Source: Pseudomonas gessardii
GTDB taxonomy: Bacteria > Pseudomonadota > Gammaproteobacteria > Pseudomonadales > Pseudomonadaceae
Direction of reading: 5' to 3'
Assembly: GCF_001983165.1 (NCBI RefSeq)
Contig: NZ_MNPU01000047.1
Coordinates: forward strand, 1-45,177
DNA: 45,177 nucleotides
Of the stretch, positions 24,416 through 30,766 are shown piece by piece. The stretch's first letter is position 1; each line of letters opens with the position of its first letter. The notes below the pieces were generated by a model. That model did not search any database and was not told where the DNA came from. It worked only from the letters and a program-made list of their open reading frames with translations. A program made the position numbers and the translations under genes.

Positions 24416-24903
24416 CGTGCTCGGCTGCGCCTCAGCGGCTGTCGTGAACCAAGCCCCGGCCAAGAGCGCGCCGGGGCTTGGCCCTTCGGGCTTCCATCCT
24501 CACGCCTTCGCCCGTAAACGGGCTGCGCGCTCCGCTTGCCTCCGGTCGCAAGCGACCTGCGCACCGTCCTGCAGGACGGTTTGCCCCCACCCATCCGCGA
24601 GTTACCAGGTGGCCCGCCGTCATCGTTTGGTCGCGCACGCCCCGATGTTCTATCCGCCGCCGTGCCTTGCGTGCAAGGTGCTTTCGCGGCATATCCTCGG
24701 GCGGTGAAACTGCCCTGCGGTATTCCACGTCACCTTGCACGCGGCCCGTCTCTGGATAGAACGGGCTTACCGCGACCAACCGAAGCCGACGAGCAGATCC
24801 ACCACCGGCAGCGCGCTCCAGGGCGAAGGGTTTTGAGGCTCGCTGCGCGAGCGCTGTCAGGGGCGTTTATTTCCCGCTCTAACGCTCAGCACTCGGAGCA
24901 GAT
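24416..24903 (+). repeat. 487-bp dispersed repeat, copy 3
   Basis: This 488-bp block repeats 21314-21799 and 796-1282 with scattered substitutions. It starts 11 bases after the preceding stop codon and ends 41 bases before the antitoxin gene's stop, so it fills almost exactly the space between convergent genes. Confidence 0.85.
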
Positions 24904-24944
24904 CAGAAAGCCAGCGGCGTCAAGCACACCGGCTCAAAACCTGA

Positions 24945-25238
24945 TCAGGAAGGGGCGTGCTGACGGGCTGTCATATCCACACCAACGGCGCGCATCACGG
25001 CCAACATGGTTTTCAGCGTGGGGTTCCCTTTCTCGCTGAATGACCGATAAAGCATCTCGCGGGACAGGCCGGATTCCTTGGCAATTTCGGTCATGCCCTT
25101 GGCTCTGGCAACTATGCCGAGCGCTTTAGCGATGTGGCCCGCGTCACCAGTTTCAAAGGCGTCAGCCATGAACACGGCAATGGTTTCAGGATCAACCAGC
25201 GCCGCCGCTGGGTCGTAGTCATAAAGTGGCTCTTTCAT
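24945..25238 (-). CDS. higA: HigA-type antitoxin (addiction module antidote)
   Basis: The 97-residue protein contains the helix-turn-helix ARAKGMTEIAKESGLSREML followed by YRSFSEKGNPTLKTMLAVMRA, the signature of the putative addiction module antidote family. It is translated from an ATG overlapping the toxin stop by four bases, the toxin-first order typical of HigBA modules. It should neutralise the upstream toxin and repress their promoter. Confidence 0.85.
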   Translation of the reverse strand: MKEPLYDYDPAAALVDPETIAVFMADAFETGDAGHIAKALGIVARAKGMTEIAKESGLSREMLYRSFSEKGNPTLKTMLAVMRAVGVDMTARQHAPS

Positions 25239-25537
25239 TCATTGTCGCTCCAATCTTTTGCAAGGATTTTAGCCGTCTCAATATCGCGGGATTGCGTGGC
25301 CTTATCGCCTCCGCACAGCAAAATTACCAGCTCATCGCCGCGCTGCTGAAAATACACCCGATACCCCGGCCCATAGTGAATACGCAACTCGCTAACGCCT
25401 TGACCAACTGGGGAAACATCCCCCATCAGTCCGTTTGCTACCCGGATGATCCGAGCGGCAATCGCGGCCTTTGCGGTCCGGTCTTTGAGCTTGCTTTCCC
25501 AAGTGCGAAACGTCGCGGTTTGTTTGATCGTTTTCAT
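25235..25537 (-). CDS. higB: HigB/RelE-like toxin (addiction module killer protein)
   Basis: The 100-residue basic protein matches the small RelE-superfamily killer proteins: TATFRTWESKLKDRTAKAAIAARIIR, GDVSPVGQGVSELRIHYGPGYRVYFQQRG and LLCGGDKATQSRDIETAKILA. Such toxins cleave mRNA at the ribosome. It precedes and overlaps its antitoxin gene. The start codon lies six bases after the -10 element, so its mRNA may be leaderless. The module would stabilise the replicon. Confidence 0.85.
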   Translation of the reverse strand: MKTIKQTATFRTWESKLKDRTAKAAIAARIIRVANGLMGDVSPVGQGVSELRIHYGPGYRVYFQQRGDELVILLCGGDKATQSRDIETAKILAKDWSDNE

Positions 25538-25543
25538 AGGTGC

Positions 25544-25572
25544 ATTGTAGCGTATAAATCACACCTTGGCAA
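25544..25572 (-). promoter_or_regulatory. Promoter of the toxin-antitoxin module
   Basis: On the minus strand TTGCCA (25572-25567) and TACAAT (25549-25544) are 17 bp apart. Initiation would fall at or beside the toxin ATG at 25537. Confidence 0.65.
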
Positions 25573-25580
25573 AAACTATT

Positions 25581-25633
25581 TGTATAATTGGATTTTACAA
25601 ATAGTTGATACGCGGCTAGGCAAATGAGACACT
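25581..25633 (+). promoter_or_regulatory. Shared promoter P2
   Basis: -35 TTGATA (25605-25610) and -10 GACACT (25628-25633) are 17 bp apart. Upstream, TTTGTATAAT and ATTTTACAAA form a 10-bp inverted repeat with one mismatch around TGG. The arrangement repeats at 21871 and 26399. Confidence 0.7.
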
Positions 25634-25639
25634 AACCCC

Positions 25640-25712
25640 GTCGAAGCAGTCAGCCTCGACACTGGGCAAAGCGGCGGCAACCGCTCCAGTAAATCTGCGA
25701 AGGAGATACACC
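25640..25712 (+). promoter_or_regulatory. Structured leader, copy 2
   Basis: A first hairpin GTCGA (25640-25644) with TCGAC (25656-25660) is followed by the outer stem ACTGG (25661-25665) with CCAGT (25686-25690), enclosing GCGGCGGCAACCGC. TCTGCGAAGGAG then precedes ATG 25713. The outer stem sequence differs completely from the CCCCG/CGGGG of the other copies but still pairs. Confidence 0.8.
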
Positions 25713-26069
25713 ATGTCTAATGCAGCTCAGATCACCAGCGTTGAAAACTTCCTTTCCCATCATGACCTTTTCGCCTTTTGGAACGGTCGCCCTAACGGTG
25801 ATGCTCCAGCATCCGACTACGATCCCGCAGCAGTCATCGACGCTCACCAGAAGCAGGCTAGCCGTTGCTGTGGCTGTTACTTTGAGTTGTACGAGGCCAT
25901 CTTGCTTCGCGGCCTTCGCAATGAACTGGATAAGCTCGAAGGCGCTGACAAATTCGCGTTTCAGCAAGCGCTGTGGGTTCGCCGGATCAAGATCGATGAT
26001 GAGACAATCGCAGAGGCTGAGCAGGCTGAAAGTGAATGCATGGACGAAGTAAGAAGGGATCAGGAGTAA
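25713..26069 (+). CDS. Hypothetical plasmid protein
   Basis: The 118-residue acidic product begins MSNAAQITSVENFLSHHDLF and contains a Cys cluster ASRCCGCYFELYEA near residue 50, then mostly helix. I do not recognise it. It is expressed from its own shared promoter and structured leader and is followed at once by a strong terminator, so it is a monocistronic unit. Confidence 0.65.
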   Translation: MSNAAQITSVENFLSHHDLFAFWNGRPNGDAPASDYDPAAVIDAHQKQASRCCGCYFELYEAILLRGLRNELDKLEGADKFAFQQALWVRRIKIDDETIAEAEQAESECMDEVRRDQE

Positions 26070-26077
26070 ACGGTAAG

Positions 26078-26098
26078 GCCCCGCTAAAGCGGGGCTTT
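26078..26098 (+). terminator. Rho-independent terminator
   Basis: GCCCCGC / GCGGGGC with a TAAA loop and a following TTTAC lies eight bases after the stop of the 118-residue gene. Confidence 0.75.
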
Positions 26099-26124
26099 AC
26101 GCTAAGGGATGTTCTAAATTTGGT

Positions 26125-26140
26125 TTCTCGCATGCGAGAA
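26125..26140. promoter_or_regulatory. 16-bp perfect palindrome TTCTCGCATGCGAGAA
   Basis: This is the second copy of the dyad at 21833-21848, here perfect. It lies 23 bases before the ATG of the 76-residue membrane protein gene. Confidence 0.5.
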
Positions 26141-26163
26141 AGTAGGGGAATGGAGTAGGCATT

Positions 26164-26394
26164 ATGTCGTTGAAGATCATCTGGTTTGCTATCCCAATTA
26201 TCACAGTGCTAATAGGGCTGCTTGTAAGTCTGGACGGCAAACGCCTCACCAGGCACATACAGGTTGCCCAGGACTTAATCGCTAAAGGGGTAGCAGAACC
26301 CGAAGCCATGCAGCATTCAGGATGCAATCACTGGGATCGTCCCTTCATGGTCAGGATATGGAAAGCCTACCCAAAGTTGCCTAATGGATATTAG
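26164..26394 (+). CDS. Small single-pass membrane protein
   Basis: The 76-residue product has one N-terminal hydrophobic segment (IIWFAIPIITVLIGLLVSL, about residues 5-23) followed by a polar tail ending HWDRPFMVRIWKAYPKLPNG. GGAG lies eight bases before the ATG. No family is recognised. The 16-bp palindrome is directly upstream and the shared promoter P3 starts just after its stop. Confidence 0.55.
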   Translation: MSLKIIWFAIPIITVLIGLLVSLDGKRLTRHIQVAQDLIAKGVAEPEAMQHSGCNHWDRPFMVRIWKAYPKLPNGY

Positions 26395-26398
26395 TATA

Positions 26399-26452
26399 TT
26401 GTAAAATTAGATTTTACAAACAGTTGACGGTAAAGACGTGGTTTGAGATAAT
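26399..26452 (+). promoter_or_regulatory. Shared promoter P3 with perfect operator-like dyad
   Basis: TTGTAAAAT and ATTTTACAA form a perfect 9-bp inverted repeat around TAG at 26399-26419. The -35 TTGACG (26424-26429) and -10 GATAAT (26447-26452) follow, 17 bp apart. The dyad ends five bases before the -35, a position suited to activation or repression. Confidence 0.75.
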
Positions 26453-26457
26453 AACCA

Positions 26458-26536
26458 TGTCGAAGCAATACTGCCTCGACACCCCGGAATACGCGGCGGC
26501 AACCGCTCCGGGGCCATCTGCGAAAGAGGCAACATC
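26458..26536 (+). promoter_or_regulatory. Structured leader, copy 3
   Basis: A first hairpin TGTCGA with TCGACA (26458-26481) is followed by the outer stem CCCCGGA (26482-26488) with TCCGGGG (26507-26513) around GCGGCGGCAACCGC, then TCTGCGAAAGAG and ATG 26537. All elements of copies 1 and 2 are present in the same order. Confidence 0.8.
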
Positions 26537-26989
26537 ATGACTACTACCACCGAGCACGTTTTCTACCAACCGGGCCAACACTGGGTCTGGGCCTACGCCG
26601 AAAAATCCGCCTCGGGCGAATGGGTTGACCAATGCGGGGCCAACCTTGAAAAGCTCGCCGGCCGTTATCCGGGCATGGAAATCATCACCAGTGATGAAGC
26701 TGTCGCCAAGATCGAAGCGCTCAGCAAAGAGGCACCCATCCTGATTGATGCAGAAGCCTACGACGACGCGCTCAACATGCTCCCTCCCATGGGCTGGGTT
26801 CATGACTGCGACGCCTCATCATTCAAAATGAGCGAGCGCACTAACGGGCGAGTCACCCGGATCTATGTTCGCCTCGGTCGCCACTATTTCCGTTTCTCGG
26901 CTGAATACACCATGTCTCACGCCGATGCTGTTGCCATCGTTCGCGCAGCTGCGCCGAATCTCCTCGCGGCGCAAGTAGCGACCGCCTAA
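26537..26989 (+). CDS. Hypothetical plasmid protein, paralogue of 22899-23327
   Basis: The 150-residue product shares FYxPGQ near its start and SFKxx...NGRVTRIY...GRHYFRF near residues 95-120 with the product of 22899-23327. It has no signal peptide or membrane segment. Its function is unknown. It is first in a three-gene unit driven by P3, with structured leader copy 3 before its ATG. Confidence 0.65.
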   Translation: MTTTTEHVFYQPGQHWVWAYAEKSASGEWVDQCGANLEKLAGRYPGMEIITSDEAVAKIEALSKEAPILIDAEAYDDALNMLPPMGWVHDCDASSFKMSERTNGRVTRIYVRLGRHYFRFSAEYTMSHADAVAIVRAAAPNLLAAQVATA

Positions 26990-26996
26990 CCAGACC

Positions 26997-27016
26997 GGGA
27001 GCGGTTCGCCGCTCCC
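26997..27016 (+). other. Intercistronic hairpin with TTCG loop
   Basis: GGGAGCGG and CCGCTCCC form an 8-bp stem closed by the stable tetraloop TTCG, eight bases after the preceding stop. Without a U-tract it probably protects or processes the message. Confidence 0.5.
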
Positions 27017-27029
27017 ACCTGCAAAGGCC

Positions 27030-27221
27030 ATGAACATGACCCGCAAAGATGCAATTGCACTAATCAAGCTCGCCGGATACCACGGCGACACAAAGACCGC
27101 CTTGCGGATCTATACCGAAAATCGCGTCAGTTACACGGCCTACTCCGAGGCATATGCCCGGGGTGCCCAGCTCAAGCAAGAAGGCATGGCCTGCACTTGT
27201 TTCGAATGTAACCCGCGATAA
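27030..27221 (+). CDS. Small hypothetical plasmid protein
   Basis: The 63-residue product, MNMTRKDAIALIKLAGYHGD onward, has a helical N-terminus, the tyrosine-rich ENRVSYTAYSEAYARG and a Cys-rich tail CTCFEC. Starts at 27030 and 27036 are both possible after AAAGG. It is the second gene of the P3 unit. No family is recognised. Confidence 0.55.
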   Translation: MNMTRKDAIALIKLAGYHGDTKTALRIYTENRVSYTAYSEAYARGAQLKQEGMACTCFECNPR

Positions 27222-27229
27222 ACCCAATA

Positions 27230-27282
27230 ACCCCGGCATCAGCGGCGGCAACCGCGCCGGGGTTCTGCGAAGGAAATACATC
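27230..27282 (+). promoter_or_regulatory. Structured leader, copy 4 (intercistronic, no promoter)
   Basis: ACCCCGGC (27230-27237) pairs with GCCGGGGT (27256-27263) around AGCGGCGGCAACCGC, followed by TCTGCGAAGGA and ATG 27283. Unlike the other copies it has no -35/-10 and no first hairpin and starts eight bases after the stop of the previous gene. The element must therefore act in the RNA. Confidence 0.8.
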
Positions 27283-27654
27283 ATGAGCGTAACCATCGTC
27301 AGCGACACGCACATCACCGCCCTAGTCGCATTCGCATTAGGCGAGAACTGGCACGCGCCCGAACAGCGGGTAGAGGCACAGCGCATCGCGGATTGCCTCA
27401 AATCCATGAATGTGGACGCGTACAACGAGGTAAACATGGACGAACCCGGCATCGATGAGCCGCCTTGCATTTTGGTGGCTGGCCAAGTTCTTCCGACACC
27501 CTTGCAGGCACTCAAGCTGATCGAGTTTTACGAGTCCCACACAAGCGAATTTGGCGGTTACTACTACAACACCGCCGCATATGAAATTCGCGCAATGCGC
27601 GCACAAGCAATCGCCCAGCTCGACGGCTACGCCGCCGCACCGTTCACCCTGTGA
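27283..27654 (+). CDS. Hypothetical plasmid protein
   Basis: The 123-residue product starts MSVTIVSDTHITALVAFALG and contains WHAPEQRVEAQRIADCLKSM and a tyrosine-rich FGGYYYNTAAYEIRAMRAQA. Small proteins of this type (VSD.HI..L..., Y.....Y.LR) are common on Pseudomonas plasmids but have no assigned function that I know. It is the third gene of the P3 unit, with structured leader copy 4 at its start and a terminator after it. Confidence 0.65.
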   Translation: MSVTIVSDTHITALVAFALGENWHAPEQRVEAQRIADCLKSMNVDAYNEVNMDEPGIDEPPCILVAGQVLPTPLQALKLIEFYESHTSEFGGYYYNTAAYEIRAMRAQAIAQLDGYAAAPFTL

Positions 27655-27661
27655 CCTGATC

Positions 27662-27690
27662 AAGCGGCGGGGCCATATCCCGCCGCTTTT
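27662..27690 (+). terminator. Terminator of the P3 unit
   Basis: AAGCGGCGGG and CCCGCCGCTT form a 10-bp stem with a seven-base loop followed by TT, seven bases after the stop codon. The U-tract is short (TTTTG). Confidence 0.6.
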
Positions 27691-27702
27691 GCTGGAGGTG
27701 GT

Positions 27703-27804
27703 ATGAAAGAGTTGACGTTCAAACACGCGGGCCAGGTCATTCGCAATCCGTTTTTCTCGGCTTGCGGCCAGCACCAGGTTAACCCGGTCGAAGCCTACGT
27801 GTAA
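27703..27804 (+). pseudogene. Small plasmid gene truncated by the transposon end
   Basis: A strong GGAGGTGGT precedes ATG 27703. The 33-residue frame MKELTFKHAGQVIRNPFFSA and onward to NPVEAYV ends in a stop codon whose TAA belongs to the transposon terminus beginning at 27800. The pattern NP..S.CG....V.P..Y resembles the N-terminus of small plasmid proteins that normally run on after the Tyr. The remainder is not visible after the right end at 39931. Confidence 0.45.
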
Positions 27805-27975
27805 CGGCTTGCATTTGAAAACGGCCGGACTCGCAATCATCTCCATTTCCAGCTCAGATTAACTGCGACTGACGATGCGCTCGGGCTCACATTCGCTGCG
27901 AGTGAACTTGCATTCACCCGCGCCGGCTTGCATTCCATCGCGATGGGCTCACGCTTTCTGCAACTGAACATCACC
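27800..27975 (+). repeat. Left end of the outer transposon with transposase-binding-like repeats
   Basis: This segment carries the repeated motif TTGCATT, in four places, and GATTAACTGCGACTGACG. It aligns with the reverse complement of 39768-39931. Arrays of short subterminal repeats are typical of Tn7/Tn5053/Mu-type DDE elements. Confidence 0.7.
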
Positions 27976-27985
27976 ACCACAATCC

Positions 27986-28032
27986 GTCCAACAAACCAGG
28001 GTTTGGTGGACGCCAGCCTCTCGGCAGGCAAC
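27986..28032. other. Left part of the outer transposon's res region
   Basis: CGTCCAACAAACC and GGTTTGGTGGACG form a long dyad with one mismatch, resembling a resolvase subsite. TCCRAC...GTTGGA dyads also occur right of the mercury transposon at 36505-36570, so the res region appears split by that insertion. Confidence 0.5.
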
Positions 28033-28057
28033 TGTCGTTTTCAGAAGACGACCGCAC
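28033..28057 (+). repeat. Terminal inverted repeat, tniA side
   Basis: The 25-bp end starts TGTCGTTTTCAGAAGACGAC and ends CGCAC, the Tn402/Tn5053 terminal sequence. Confidence 0.9.
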
Positions 28058-28175
28058 CATCTGACTGGATGTAACGCCTGGTGTGCATACGGCTCCTGAC
28101 AGCCCAATATCAGGAGTCGTCTGCACCAATCTCGACTATGCTCAATACTCGTGTGCACCAAAGCGAGGTTTGGGC

Positions 28176-29855
28176 ATGACATCAGACACTCCACCGATTG
28201 CCGCGCAAGGCGTGGCCACCCTGCCCGACGAGGCATGGGCGCAAGCCCGGCACCGGACGGAAATCATCGGGCCACTGGCAGCGCTTGAGGTGGTCGGGCA
28301 TGAAGCCGCCGATGAGGCAGCCCAAGCGCTGGGCCTGTCCCGGCGACAGGTATATGTCCTGATCCGTCGCGCCCGGCAGGGTACTGGCCTGGTAACAGAC
28401 CTGACGCCCGGCCGATCCGGCGGCGGCAAAGGCAAGGGGCGCTTGCCGGAACCGGTCGAGCGCATCATCCGCGAGCTGCTGCAAAAGCGCTTCCTGACCA
28501 AGCAGAAACGCAGCCTGGCGGCGTTCCACCGCGAAGTCGCGCAGGCGTGCAAAACCCAGAAGCTGCCGGTGCCGGCGCGCAACACCGTGGCCCAGCGGAT
28601 TGCCGGACTACACCCGGCGAAAATAGCCCGCAGCCGGGGCGGGCAGGACGCTGCCCGTCCCTTGCAAGGCGCGGGTGGCATTCCGCCCGAAGTCACCATG
28701 CCGCTGGAACAGGTGCAGATCGACCACACCGTCATCGACCTGATCGTGGTCGACGAGCGCGACCGGCAACCGATTGGCCGCCCATATTTGACCCTCGCCA
28801 TCGACGTGTTCACGCGCTGCGTACTCGGCATGGTGGTCACGCTGGAAGCGCCGTCCGCCGTCTCGGTCGGCCTATGCCTCGCGCATGCCGCCTGCGACAA
28901 GCGGCCCTGGCTGGAAGGGCTGAATGTGGAAATGGACTGGCCGATGAGCGGCAAGCCCAGGCTGCTCTATCTGGACAACGCGGCCGAGTTCAAAAGCGAA
29001 GCGCTGCGCCGTGGCTGCGAACAGCATGGCATCCGGCTGGACTATCGCCCACCAGGCCAGCCGCACTACGGCGGCATCGTGGAACGGATCATCGGCACGG
29101 CGATGCAGATGATCCACGACGAATTACCGGGGACGACCTTCTCCAATCCCGGCCAGCGCGGCGAGTACGATTCCGAGAAGATGGCCACCCTGACGCTGCG
29201 CGAGCTGGAGCGCTGGCTCGCGTTGGCGGTAGGCACCTATCACGGCTCCGTGCACAACGGCCTGCTCCAGCCGCCGGCCGCGCGCTGGGCCGAGGCCGTG
29301 GAGCGCGTTGGCGTCCCGGCCGTCGTTACCCGCCCCACCGCGTTTTTGGTCGATTTCCTGCCGGTGATCCGCCGCACCCTGACCCGCACCGGCTTTGTCA
29401 TCGACCACATCCACTACTACGCCGACGCCCTCAAGCCGTGGATTGCCCGGCGCGAGCGCTTGCCCGCCTTCCTGATCCGGCGCGATCCGCGCGACATCAG
29501 CCGCATCTGGGTACTGGAACCGGAAGGTCAGCACTATCTGGAGATCCACTACCGCACCTTGTCCCATCCGGCCGTCACCCTCTGGGAACAACGCCAGGCG
29601 CTGGCCAAATTGCGTCAGCTCGGGCGCGAGCAGGTGGACGAGTCGGCGCTGTTCCGCATGATCGGGCAGATGCGCGAGATCGTGACCACCGCCCAGAAGG
29701 CCACGCGCAAGGCGCGGCGCGACGCTGATCGCCGCCAGCACCTCAAGACGTCGGAGCCACCGGCCAAGCCCATACCGCCGGATGTGGACATGGCTGACCC
29801 GCAGGCAGACAACCTGCCGCCGGCCAAACCGTTCGATCAGATCGAGGAGTGGTAG
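28176..29855 (+). CDS. tniA: TniA, DDE transposase of the Tn5053 family
   Basis: The 559-residue protein has the retroviral-integrase-type core: Asp in VQIDHTVIDLI, Asp in LYLDNAAEFKS and Glu in YGGIVERIIGT, with an N-terminal helix-turn-helix (AAQALGLSRRQVYVLIRRAR) and the ending PPAKPFDQIEEW. It joins the transposon ends to the target with TniB. ATG 28176 (MTSDTPPIAAQ) is chosen from the length of the Tn5053 protein; the frame is open 31 codons further upstream. Confidence 0.95.
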   Translation: MTSDTPPIAAQGVATLPDEAWAQARHRTEIIGPLAALEVVGHEAADEAAQALGLSRRQVYVLIRRARQGTGLVTDLTPGRSGGGKGKGRLPEPVERIIRELLQKRFLTKQKRSLAAFHREVAQACKTQKLPVPARNTVAQRIAGLHPAKIARSRGGQDAARPLQGAGGIPPEVTMPLEQVQIDHTVIDLIVVDERDRQPIGRPYLTLAIDVFTRCVLGMVVTLEAPSAVSVGLCLAHAACDKRPWLEGLNVEMDWPMSGKPRLLYLDNAAEFKSEALRRGCEQHGIRLDYRPPGQPHYGGIVERIIGTAMQMIHDELPGTTFSNPGQRGEYDSEKMATLTLRELERWLALAVGTYHGSVHNGLLQPPAARWAEAVERVGVPAVVTRPTAFLVDFLPVIRRTLTRTGFVIDHIHYYADALKPWIARRERLPAFLIRRDPRDISRIWVLEPEGQHYLEIHYRTLSHPAVTLWEQRQALAKLRQLGREQVDESALFRMIGQMREIVTTAQKATRKARRDADRRQHLKTSEPPAKPIPPDVDMADPQADNLPPAKPFDQIEEW

Positions 29856-29857
29856 CC

Positions 29858-30766
29858 GTGGACGAATATCCCGTCATTGACCTGTCCCACCTGCTGCCAG
29901 CGGCACAGGGTTTGGCCAGGCTGCCGGCAGACGAGCGCATCCAGCGCATTCGCGCCGACCGCTGGATCGGCTACCCGCGCGCGGTCGAGGCGCTGAACCG
30001 GCTGGAAACTCTGTATGCGTGGCCGAACAAGCAACGCATGCCAAACCTGCTGCTGGTCGGCCCCACCAACAACGGCAAGTCGATGATCGTCGAGAAATTC
30101 CGGCGGGCGCACCCGGTCGGCACCGACGCTGACCAAGAACATATCCCGGTGCTGGTCGTGCAGATGCCGTCAGAGCCATCGGTGATCCGCTTCTATGTCG
30201 CGCTGCTGGCTGCGATGGGCGCGCCGCTGCGCCCGCGCCCACGGCTGCCGGAAATGGAGCAACTGGCGCTGGCCCTGCTGCGCAAGGTCGGCGTGCGCAT
30301 GCTGGTGATCGACGAACTGCACAATGTACTGGCTGGCAACAGCGTTAACCGGCGCGAGTTCCTCAACCTGCTGCGCTTCCTCGGCAACGAGCTGCGTATC
30401 CCCCTGGTCGGGGTCGGCACGCGCGAGGCGTACCTGGCCATCCGTTCGGACGATCAGTTGGAAAACCGCTTCGAGCCGATGCTGCTGCCGCCGTGGGAGG
30501 CCAATGAGGACTGCTGCTCGCTGCTGGCCAGCTTCGCGGCGTCACTCCCGCTACGGCGGCCATCCCCGATTGCCACGCTGGACATGGCCCGCTACCTGCT
30601 CACCCGGAGCGAAGGCACCATCGGCGAGCTTGCACATCTGCTGGTGGCGGCGGCCGTCGCCGCCGTGGAGAGTGGCGAGGAAGCGATCAACCACCGCACG
30701 CTCAGCATGGCCGACTACATCGGCCCCAGTGAGCGGCGGCGACAGTTCGAGCGGGAACTGATGTGA
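29858..30766 (+). CDS. tniB: TniB, ATP-binding transposition protein
   Basis: The 302-residue AAA+ protein has Walker A VGPTNNGKSMI near residue 68 and Walker B LVIDELHNVLAG near 150. It acts like TnsC/MuB, activating TniA and choosing targets. GTG 29858 is chosen because GAGGAG lies eight bases before it and the product has the usual length; GTG 29849 is the alternative. It begins two bases after tniA. Confidence 0.92.
   Translation: MDEYPVIDLSHLLPAAQGLARLPADERIQRIRADRWIGYPRAVEALNRLETLYAWPNKQRMPNLLLVGPTNNGKSMIVEKFRRAHPVGTDADQEHIPVLVVQMPSEPSVIRFYVALLAAMGAPLRPRPRLPEMEQLALALLRKVGVRMLVIDELHNVLAGNSVNRREFLNLLRFLGNELRIPLVGVGTREAYLAIRSDDQLENRFEPMLLPPWEANEDCCSLLASFAASLPLRRPSPIATLDMARYLLTRSEGTIGELAHLLVAAAVAAVESGEEAINHRTLSMADYIGPSERRRQFERELM

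Noticed and set aside
27800..27975. Short TTGCATT repeats considered as a CRISPR-like or iteron array
   Set aside because: Spacing is irregular and the same motifs occur inverted at the other transposon end, as expected for transposase-binding sites.
28547..29728. 393-codon plus-strand frame inside tniA
   Set aside because: Arg/Pro/Ala-rich out-of-frame translation of tniA with no family resemblance.
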